Positions 26,111 through 33,049 of a DNA stretch of 64,000 nt are shown here, one piece after another; within the stretch, counting starts at the first letter, position 1, and each line of letters starts with the position of its first letter. The translations under genes were made by a program, and so were the position numbers. The notes under the pieces were generated by a model. That model saw only the letters and a program-made list of their open reading frames with translations. It was not told the origin of the DNA and did no database searches. The stretch comes from Burkholderia sp. (GTDB lineage Bacteria; Pseudomonadota; Gammaproteobacteria; Burkholderiales; Burkholderiaceae), in assembly GCA_031253835.1 (NCBI GenBank), contig JAIRVP010000079.1, positions 1 through 64,000 on the forward strand. Direction: 5' to 3'.

Positions 26111-26253
26111 CGGCGTCACGCAGCCGGATTGCCCGGCATCGCCTATCGTTCATCGCAGCAGGCACGCTAAGGTTGTGACGATTCATCGGTTCCGGTTCCG
26201 CGCAGTCCCTGCTTGAATGGAGACTCGACCGATCCGACTCCAGGAGACTCACG

Positions 26254-27207
26254 ATGTCCGAAGTCCAGCACGCCGCACAACCGTCTTCGCATGCTTCGCA
26301 CGCCGCGCCGAGCACGGCCGCCGTTCCGCTCCAGCTTCGCCAGGTCGCCGGCCGGATCGGCGCCGAAATCGCCGGCGTCCGGCTGTCGGCCACGCTCGAC
26401 GACGCGACGTTCGATGCGGTCCAGGCCGCGCTGCTGCGCCACAAGGTGCTGTTCTTCCGGGGCCAGCACCATCTCGACGACACCGCTCAGGAAGCGTTCG
26501 CACGCCGCTTCGGCGACACCGTCGCGCACCCGACCGTGCCGTCCGTCGACGGCAGCGCGCATCTGCTCGAACTCGATTCCGCGCACGGCGCGCGCGCCAA
26601 TTCGTGGCACACCGACGTGACCTTCGTCGATGCGTACCCGAAGATCTCGATCCTGCGCGCGGTCGTGATTCCGCCGTTCGGCGGCGACACCGTGTGGGCC
26701 AATACGGCCGCCGCGTACGCGCATCTCCCCGGTCCGCTGCGCGCACTCGCCGACACGCTGTGGGCGCTGCACACCAACGCCTACGACTACGCGTCGACGC
26801 ACGTGCATGCCGACGACACGCAACTGAAGCGCTACCGCGAAGTGTTCACGTCGACCGTCTACGAAACCGAGCACCCGGTCGTGCGCGTGCATCCGGAAAC
26901 CGGCGAGCGCACGCTCGTGCTCGGCCACTTCGTGCAGCGGCTCAAGGGGCTGTCGTCGCAGGATTCCGCGCACCTGCTGCAGGTCTTCCACGAGCACGTG
27001 ACGCGCCTCGAGAACACCGTGCGCTGGAACTGGCAGGCAGGCGACGTCGCGATCTGGGACAACCGCGCGACGCAGCACTACGCGATCAACGACTACGGCG
27101 ATGCGCGCCGCGTCGTGCGCCGCGCGACCGTGCACGGCGACGTGCCGGTCGGCATCGACGGCCGCCAGAGCGTCGTGCTGAAAGGGCCGGGCGCAACGCT
27201 GCAGTAA
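26254..27207 (+). CDS. TauD/TfdA-family Fe(II)/2-oxoglutarate dioxygenase (first)
   Basis: A 317-residue oxygenase that would break down an imported sulfonate or alkyl sulfate, releasing sulfite or sulfate. The iron ligands are visible: His119 and Asp121 in WHTDVTF and distal His275 in NRATQHYA. The 2-oxoglutarate-binding Arg is in the ARRVVRRATVHGD segment. TEHPVVRVHPETGERTLVLG is the family's central block. It starts 143 bases after the ATPase gene, so it may have its own promoter. Substrate unproven. Confidence 0.9.
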   Translation: MSEVQHAAQPSSHASHAAPSTAAVPLQLRQVAGRIGAEIAGVRLSATLDDATFDAVQAALLRHKVLFFRGQHHLDDTAQEAFARRFGDTVAHPTVPSVDGSAHLLELDSAHGARANSWHTDVTFVDAYPKISILRAVVIPPFGGDTVWANTAAAYAHLPGPLRALADTLWALHTNAYDYASTHVHADDTQLKRYREVFTSTVYETEHPVVRVHPETGERTLVLGHFVQRLKGLSSQDSAHLLQVFHEHVTRLENTVRWNWQAGDVAIWDNRATQHYAINDYGDARRVVRRATVHGDVPVGIDGRQSVVLKGPGATLQ

Positions 27208-27355
27208 CGCCCGCCTCGCGCGGCGGCGTCATGTCCTGCGCCGCCGCGCCGTTCCCTACCGAAGATCCGATCATGAGCGTCCCGTCACCGCACCGACACT
27301 TGCACACGCAACGATGTCGGCCCGCCGCCCCGTTCACTTCCGCCAGGAGCGTCGC

Positions 27356-28303
27356 ATGAGCGCCCTACTCGAACCCGCCGCCCAGCCGGTCGACGTGATT
27401 CCGCTGTCCGCCCATATCGGTGCGGAAATCCGCGGCGTCGACCTCACGCAACCGTTGACCACGCCGCAGATCGCCGCGATCCGTGCCGCGCTGCTGCAAT
27501 GGCGCGTCATCTTCTTCCGCGAACAGTTCCTCACGCACGAGCAGCACGTCGCGTTCTCCGCGCAGTTCGGCGAACCGACGGTCGGCCACCCGGTGTTCGG
27601 GCATGTCGACGGCCACCCGGCCGTCTATTCGATCGCGAAGCATCGCAAGGCGACGCGCTTCGAAGGCGAACCGGTGCGCCGGCCGTGGACGGGCTGGCAC
27701 ACCGACGTGACGGCCGCCGTGAATCCGCCGTGGGCGTCGATCCTGCGCGGCGTGACGATTCCGCCGTACGGCGGCGACACGCACTGGACCAACCTGGTAC
27801 GTGCGTACGAGACGCTGTCCGCGCCGCTGCGCGGCTTCGTCGACGGCTTGCGCGGCATCCACCGCTTCACGCCGCCGGCCGGTGCGCGCGCCACCGGCGC
27901 GTTCGACGCGGCCGTCGAACGCCGCCCGCTCGTGACCGAGCATCCGGTCGTGCGCGTGCATCCCGAGACCGGCGAACGCGCGCTGTACGTCAGCCCGAGC
28001 TTCCTGAAATCGATCGTCGGGCTGACGCCGCGCGAGAGCCAGGCGCTGCTCGAACTGCTGTGGGAACACGTGACGCGGCCGGAATTCACGATCCGCTTCA
28101 AGTGGGAACCGCGCAGCATCGCGTTCTGGGACAACCGTGCGACCGCGCATCTCGCACCGGTCGACATCTTCGATCTCGACTTCGACCGCCAGCTCTACCG
28201 CACGACGCTGACCGGCGACGTGCCGGTCGGCCCCGACGGCCGGCCGTCGGTCGCGCTCGAAGGCTCGCCGGTGGAAGCCGCGGCGGCCATCGCGCTCAAC
28301 TGA
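27356..28303 (+). CDS. TauD/TfdA-family Fe(II)/2-oxoglutarate dioxygenase (second)
   Basis: A 315-residue paralogue of the preceding enzyme. His115 and Asp117 in WHTDVTA and His265 in NRATAHLAP supply the iron site. WGSILRG-type and EHPVVRVHPETGERALYVSPSFL blocks are kept, and it resembles alkylsulfatase AtsK-like enzymes in pattern. CAGGAGC lies seven bases before the ATG at 27356, which decides the start against the longer frame. Two different dioxygenases imply two substrate classes for the one transporter. Confidence 0.9.
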   Translation: MSALLEPAAQPVDVIPLSAHIGAEIRGVDLTQPLTTPQIAAIRAALLQWRVIFFREQFLTHEQHVAFSAQFGEPTVGHPVFGHVDGHPAVYSIAKHRKATRFEGEPVRRPWTGWHTDVTAAVNPPWASILRGVTIPPYGGDTHWTNLVRAYETLSAPLRGFVDGLRGIHRFTPPAGARATGAFDAAVERRPLVTEHPVVRVHPETGERALYVSPSFLKSIVGLTPRESQALLELLWEHVTRPEFTIRFKWEPRSIAFWDNRATAHLAPVDIFDLDFDRQLYRTTLTGDVPVGPDGRPSVALEGSPVEAAAAIALN

Positions 28304-28315
28304 TCGCCCTCGACA

Positions 28316-28337
28316 CCGGCGCGCCTGCGCGCGCCGG
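28316..28337. terminator. Hairpin between convergent genes
   Basis: CCGGCGCGC (28316-28324) and GCGCGCCGG (28329-28337) form a nine-pair stem with a four-base loop, followed on the plus strand by a pyrimidine-rich tail. It lies in the 45 bases between the end of the dioxygenase module and the convergent dppA-like gene and could serve both. Confidence 0.5.
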
Positions 28338-28348
28338 CTCCTTCTCCG

Positions 28349-30010
28349 TCAATCGAGCCACACACCGTCGAACCGGTGCCCGCCGAGCGGCGAGAACGTC
28401 AGCCCGTGCACGCGCCTGGAGATCGGCAACGACACGATCGACGTCGCGATCGGCGTGAACGGCACCTGATCCTTGAACACCACCTGCGCCTGCTCGTACA
28501 GCGACGTGCGTTTCGCGACATCCGCGTTCGAGCGTGCGGCACTGACGAGTCGTTCGAAATCCTGATTGCACCACTTCGCGAGGTTGCTGCCGTGCACCGC
28601 GTCGCAGCCGAGCAGCGTGCCGAGCCAATTGTCGGGATCGCCGTTGTCGCCCGACCAGCCGTACAGGATCGCGTCATGCTGGCCGTCGTGCTTCGCGCGG
28701 CGGTTGTATTCGCCCCATTCGTAGCTGACGATCTTCGCGCGCACGCCGATCTTCGCCCAGTCCTGCTGGATCAGTTGCGCCATCAGCTGCGCATTCGGGT
28801 TGTACGGGCGCTGCACCGGCATCGCCCACAGCGTCAGGTCGAAGCCGTTCGGAAACCCGGCCTGCGCGAGCAGCGCCTTCGCGGCGGCCGGATCGCGCGG
28901 TGCATCCTTCAGGCGCGGGTTGTACGACCATTGCGCGGGCGGCATCGGGTTCGTCGCGATCTTCGCGTCGCCGTTGAACACGGTCTTCACGATCGCCGTC
29001 TTGTCGATCGCAATGTCGAGCGCGCGCCGCACGTCGACGCGATCGAGCGGCGCATGCTGCGTGTTGTACGCGACGAAGCCGACGTTGAACCCCATCCCCG
29101 AGAACAGCGACAGCTTCGGGTCGCGCCGCACCGTCTCGAGATCGGCCGGGCGCGGGAACACCGATACCTGGCACTCGCCGGCCACCAGCTTCTGCAGGCG
29201 CGCGGCCGGATCGGGCGTGATCGCGAACACGAGGCGCGCGAGCTTCACGTCGTCCGGCTTCCAGTAATCGGGATTCGCGTCGTAGCGGATCAGCGCATCC
29301 TTCTGGTACGCGCGCAGCAGGAACGGCCCCGTGCCGACCGGGAACTGGTTGATGTCGGACTCGCGATGGCGCGCCGCGAGTTGCGACGCATACTCGGCCG
29401 ACAGCACCGACGCGAACGCCATCGCGAGGTTGCGCACGAACACGACGTCGGGCGTCTTCAGCACGAAGCGCACCGTGTAGTCGTCGACCTTCTCGATGCG
29501 CTCGACGTTGCGGTCGAACCCGAGGTCGCTGAAATACGGGAAGCTGACCGGGTAGGCCTTGCGGAACGGATCGTCCGGATCGAGCATGCGGCGGAACGTG
29601 AACACGACATCGTCGGCCTGGAACGGCCGCGTCGGCTTGAACCATGCGGTCGTCTGGAATTTCACGCCGTGCCGCAGATGGAACGTGATCGTGCGCTGGT
29701 CCGGCGATACGTCCCAGCTCGTCGCGAGCGACGGTTCGAGATCGAGCGTGCCGCGCTTGAACTGCACGAGCCCGTTGTAGATCGTGTACGTGCTCGCGTC
29801 GAAATCGGTGCTCGTCGTGTGCTGGCCCGGATCGAAGCCGGCCGGGCTGCCCTCGGTGCAGTACACGAGCGTCTTGCCGGTCGGCGCGGCCAGCGCCTGT
29901 GTCGCTGCGCCGGCGAGCAGCAGCGACGCGGCGATGCAGCGCAGCGCGGCAGCGGCATGCGGTACGCCACGCGCACGACGCGTGGCTGACGAAACGTAAG
30001 CGTTCTTCAT
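28349..30010 (-). CDS. ABC transporter substrate-binding protein, dipeptide/oligopeptide (DppA) type
   Basis: A 553-residue periplasmic protein of SBP family 5. The signal peptide ends TQALA; the mature domain has KTLVYCTEGSPAGFDPGQHT, GLVQFKRGTLDLEPSLATSWDVSPD, VGTGPFLLRAYQ and RRALDIAIDKTAIVKTVFNG, and closes with the usual PISRRVHGL segment. The paired Cys residues (YCTEG, GECQV; LGCDAV, WCNQD) are typical of DppA. No permease genes are adjacent, so it probably serves a dpp transporter elsewhere; peptide or heme uptake are both possible. Confidence 0.9.
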   Translation of the reverse strand: MKNAYVSSATRRARGVPHAAAALRCIAASLLLAGAATQALAAPTGKTLVYCTEGSPAGFDPGQHTTSTDFDASTYTIYNGLVQFKRGTLDLEPSLATSWDVSPDQRTITFHLRHGVKFQTTAWFKPTRPFQADDVVFTFRRMLDPDDPFRKAYPVSFPYFSDLGFDRNVERIEKVDDYTVRFVLKTPDVVFVRNLAMAFASVLSAEYASQLAARHRESDINQFPVGTGPFLLRAYQKDALIRYDANPDYWKPDDVKLARLVFAITPDPAARLQKLVAGECQVSVFPRPADLETVRRDPKLSLFSGMGFNVGFVAYNTQHAPLDRVDVRRALDIAIDKTAIVKTVFNGDAKIATNPMPPAQWSYNPRLKDAPRDPAAAKALLAQAGFPNGFDLTLWAMPVQRPYNPNAQLMAQLIQQDWAKIGVRAKIVSYEWGEYNRRAKHDGQHDAILYGWSGDNGDPDNWLGTLLGCDAVHGSNLAKWCNQDFERLVSAARSNADVAKRTSLYEQAQVVFKDQVPFTPIATSIVSLPISRRVHGLTFSPLGGHRFDGVWLD

Positions 30011-30310
30011 GGTGGCGGAGAGAAAGGATGGCTGTCATGCGAATGACGACGGCCGATCTTCGCGCGCCTCCCGCCGATCGCTTACCAATTAATTCGGCGT
30101 TGCTTATCGTCGCCGATGCATCCCGCTGCCCGTGCATGAAAACGTCCACGCAAGCGCCGGACGCACGATCCGGCTGCCTGTCGTACCGCCGCCTTCCGGC
30201 CCCCTGCAGACTTTCCGGAATGGGCGCATCGTATCGGCTGGCAAACGCCGGCACGGGTGCGCCGGGATCCGCCCGGCGCCGCTGCGCCGCCGAGTCCTGG
30301 AGGACCCACG
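30011..30310. other. Divergent intergenic region (300 bases) between the dppA-like gene and the DUF427 gene
   Basis: It must contain both promoters. A short AT-rich stretch (about 30086-30105, around CCAATTAATT) is the likeliest place, but no well-spaced -35/-10 pair stands out. GGAGG at about 30299 is the ribosome site of the next gene. No hidden gene was found. Confidence 0.5.
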
Positions 30311-30718
30311 ATGTCGATCAGTCCCGATACGCCCTCTCGTCCCGTGAAATCGCCGGGCCCCGATCATCCGATCACGATCGAACCGCATCCGTGGCGCGTG
30401 GTGGTGACGGTGGCCGGCAAGGTCGTCGTCGATACGCGCCATGCGCTGGCGCTGCGCGAGGCCAGCTATCCGGCCGTGCTCTACCTGCCGCGCGAAGACG
30501 CCGACATGTCGCTGCTGCAACGCACGGACCATGCAACCTACTGTCCGTACAAGGGCGACTGCGCGTACTACTCGATCCCGTCCGGCGGCGAGCGCGCGAC
30601 CAACGCGGTCTGGACCTACGAGCATCCGTATCCGGCCGTCGAAGCGATTCGCGGGCACCTTGCGTTCTATCCCGATCGCGTCGACGCGATCGAGGAAAGC
30701 GCTGCCGGCACCGATTGA
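30311..30718 (+). CDS. DUF427 domain protein
   Basis: A 135-residue soluble protein covering one DUF427 domain: PWRVVVTVAGKVVVDTRHALALREASYPAVLYLPREDADMSLL, then TYCPYKGDCAYYSI, NAVWTYEHPYPAVEAIRGHLAFYPDRVD. The family has a small beta-tent fold and no established function. TGGAGGA lies before the ATG at 30311. It stands alone between a dppA-like and an SsuA-like gene; no operon link is evident. Confidence 0.88.
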   Translation: MSISPDTPSRPVKSPGPDHPITIEPHPWRVVVTVAGKVVVDTRHALALREASYPAVLYLPREDADMSLLQRTDHATYCPYKGDCAYYSIPSGGERATNAVWTYEHPYPAVEAIRGHLAFYPDRVDAIEESAAGTD

Positions 30719-30900
30719 GCACCGCCGCGCCGCTGATTTGCATATACGCATTCGTTGGTTGGCCACCGGCCGGTGCGGCCGTATCGTCCTGAATCCGGCG
30801 CGGGCCGGCCCGCTGCGTGCATCGCCCGCATCCGGCCCTGCCTTGCGCCGGCCGCGCCGTCTTCGCGCGCGGTCCGTGAACCCGCACGCAGGATGGCCCG

Positions 30901-31893
30901 ATGAACGACACACCGCACGCAGACGTTGAAGCGACCCCGACGAACCCGCGCCGCCGCCAATGGCTGCACGGCGCGGCCGCCGGCCTGGCCGGGCTCGCGC
31001 TCGGGCCGCTCGCGGCCCGGCCCGCACTGGCCGACGACACCGGCACGCGGCTGCGCATCGGCTTCCAGAAGTACGGCAACTTCGTCGTGCTCAAGGCCCG
31101 CGGCACGCTCGAGAAGCGGCTCGCGAGCCAGGGCGTCACCGTGCAATGGCTCGAATTCCCGGCCGGCCCGCAGCTGCTCGAAGGGCTGAACGCCGGCGCG
31201 ATCGACGTCGGCACGGTCGGCGAAACGCCGCCGATCTTCGCGCAGGCCGGCGGTGTCGATTTCGTCTATATCGGCAACGAGCCGCCCGCGCCGCACGGCG
31301 AGGCGATCATCGTGCTGCCCGATTCGCCGATCCGCACCGTCGCGCAACTGCGCGGCAAGAAGGTCGCGTTCAACAAGGGTTCGAACGTCCACTACCTGCT
31401 CGTGAAGGCGCTCGAACGCGCGGGCCTCACGTATGCGGACATCCAGCCGATCTACCTGACGCCCGCCGACGCACGCGCCGCGTTCGTGCAGCGCAGTATC
31501 GATGCGTGGGTGATCTGGGATCCTTACTTCGCCGCCGCCGAGCGGCAGCTCGGCGCGCGCGTGGTCGCGAACGGCGACGGGCTCGTGCGCAACACGCAGT
31601 ACTACCTCGCCGCGCGCAAGTATGCGGCCGCGCACCCGCAGGTGCTGCGCACGCTGCTCGACGAAGTCGACGCGGTCGACCGCTGGGCGCGCGATCACGT
31701 TCCCGAGGTCGCCGCGCAACTGTCGCCGCTCGTCGGCCTCGACGCGCCGACGCTCGAAGTCGCGCTCAAGCGCGCCGGCTACGGCGTGCAGCCGATTACC
31801 GATGCGACGGTCGCGTATCAGCAGAACATCGCCGACACGTTCAGCACGCTGAAGCTGATTCCGGGCAAGCTGTCGGTCGCCAGCGCGCGCTGA
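30901..31893 (+). CDS. ABC transporter substrate-binding protein, aliphatic sulfonate (SsuA) type, orphan
   Basis: A 330-residue protein with a twin-arginine-like leader (PRRRQWLHGAAAGLAGLALG) and an SsuA-type mature part: RIGFQKYGNFVVLKARGTLEKRLASQGVTVQWLEFPAGPQLLEGLNAGAIDVGTVGETPPIFAQA, and AWVIWDPYFAAAE. It is the closest of the three binding proteins here to true SsuA. No transporter genes adjoin it, and it ends four bases from the convergent DUF1089-type gene. It probably feeds an ssu transporter elsewhere or that at 22.4 kb. Confidence 0.88.
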   Translation: MNDTPHADVEATPTNPRRRQWLHGAAAGLAGLALGPLAARPALADDTGTRLRIGFQKYGNFVVLKARGTLEKRLASQGVTVQWLEFPAGPQLLEGLNAGAIDVGTVGETPPIFAQAGGVDFVYIGNEPPAPHGEAIIVLPDSPIRTVAQLRGKKVAFNKGSNVHYLLVKALERAGLTYADIQPIYLTPADARAAFVQRSIDAWVIWDPYFAAAERQLGARVVANGDGLVRNTQYYLAARKYAAAHPQVLRTLLDEVDAVDRWARDHVPEVAAQLSPLVGLDAPTLEVALKRAGYGVQPITDATVAYQQNIADTFSTLKLIPGKLSVASAR

Positions 31894-31897
31894 CGCA

Positions 31898-32479
31898 TCA
31901 CGGCGCGGGCGCGGCGCCGATGCGCCGCCATTCGTCGTAGTCGGTGACGAGGCCCGCGTCGTCGATCGCGATATCGGCCGCATACGTGCCGCTCTCGTAG
32001 CGGTATAGGTGTGGCGCCGTGCGCGTGTAGCGCTGCTCGCCACGCACGATCACGAAATCCGGAAAACGCAGCCACGCGGTGCGGATCACGGCCGATTCGC
32101 CGACGGCGAGCGCGAGCCGCCGGATCGGCAGCGTATTGGTCGACGGGCTGAAGCCGAGATCGATGTCGGTCGCGCCCGCGAGCGCCGGTGCGTCGACGCC
32201 GTCGATCGTCCATCGGCCTGCGTCGCAGGCGATGTCCGACTGCTGCTGCGTCGTGCCGACCCAACGCGTCACGCGCGCCGTGCGCGTGAGCCAGTCGGCG
32301 CCGCATGCAATCGCGTAGTCGACGCGAAACGGCGTGCCGTCGATCGCCCCCGCCACCGAACCCGACAGGTCGATGCCCGAGTGCGACTCGACGAGCCGGC
32401 ACCATTCGCACGCCTGCCACGTCTGCACGATCTGCCAGGCGACGCAGTGCGTGCGTGTGGCTTCGTCCTGTTGCGTCAT
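31898..32479 (-). CDS. Putative glycolipid-binding family protein (DUF1089)
   Basis: A 193-residue soluble protein matching the pattern of the putative glycolipid-binding family: WQACEWCRLVES near the start, GTPFRVDYAIACGADWLTRTARV, GFSPSTNTLPIRRL and VIRTAWLRFPDFVI. The family is shared by bacteria and fungi and related in fold to LolA/LppX-like barrels; the ligand is not proven. AGGAGGCGGC directly precedes the ATG at 32479, which rejects the longer reading frame. Confidence 0.75.
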   Translation of the reverse strand: MTQQDEATRTHCVAWQIVQTWQACEWCRLVESHSGIDLSGSVAGAIDGTPFRVDYAIACGADWLTRTARVTRWVGTTQQQSDIACDAGRWTIDGVDAPALAGATDIDLGFSPSTNTLPIRRLALAVGESAVIRTAWLRFPDFVIVRGEQRYTRTAPHLYRYESGTYAADIAIDDAGLVTDYDEWRRIGAAPAP

Positions 32480-32493
32480 GCCGCCTCCTGTCG

Positions 32494-32551
32494 GTCGCGC
32501 GGAAGCCGATTGTCGCTCATCGTGCCGATGAACACACGCGGCTTCCGCGAC
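32494..32551. terminator. Long imperfect hairpin after the adhesin-lipoprotein pair
   Basis: GTCGCGCGGAAGCCG (32494-32508) pairs with CGGCTTCCGCGAC (32539-32551), with a two-base bulge and a 30-base loop. There is no U-run. It could end the adhesin-lipoprotein transcript or act as an mRNA-stabilising element. Confidence 0.35.
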
Positions 32552-32579
32552 CGCGATCCCGGGAGAAGGCCGACGACAC

Positions 32580-33005
32580 TCAGCCGGCTGCCGCACCGGC
32601 CACCTCCGCGCAGCTGTCGGGTTTCCACAGGAACGTACGCGCCACGCGGTCCTGATCGAACAGCACCTTGTACTGGCATTGAACCGGCCCGCTCTTCGAT
32701 GGCAGGTGGAACAGATAGTCCCACTCGCGCACGCCCATCCACCCTTCCGAGAAATGCGGCGTGCCGAGCAGCGCATAAAGCTGCGTCTTGTTCATGCCGG
32801 CACGCACGCTGCGCAGGTTGTCGAGGTTCGGCCACGACCCGTCGTTCACACCGGCATGGCTCACGTCCGGAAAGACGGGCTGGTCGGTCGTGCCTTCCGG
32901 CGTGACGGTGCTGAGACTGCCGCAGCCCGCGGCGACGACGGCGAGACAGACGGCCGCCGCCGCGCGTGCGGCCTGGATCGAGACGCGAATGCGCTGGTTG
33001 TGCAT
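32580..33005 (-). CDS. BamE (SmpA/OmlA)-domain lipoprotein next to an autotransporter
   Basis: A 141-residue lipoprotein: leader ending VVAAGC (lipid site about Cys28), then SWPNLDNLRSVRAGMNKTQLYALLGTPHFSEGWMGVREWDYLFHL, the BamE-type motif (x-GMTKxQVxxLLGxPH). The two Cys residues in the mature part (VQCQYKV, PDSCAEV) are extra to BamE. True bamE is usually elsewhere and unlinked; this copy starts 45 bases after the adhesin stop on the same strand. I infer an adhesin-specific assembly helper. Confidence 0.8.
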   Translation of the reverse strand: MHNQRIRVSIQAARAAAAVCLAVVAAGCGSLSTVTPEGTTDQPVFPDVSHAGVNDGSWPNLDNLRSVRAGMNKTQLYALLGTPHFSEGWMGVREWDYLFHLPSKSGPVQCQYKVLFDQDRVARTFLWKPDSCAEVAGAAAG

Positions 33006-33049
33006 GGATCGCTGGACTCCGGTGTGATGGATTGTCATGAGGCGTGCGC

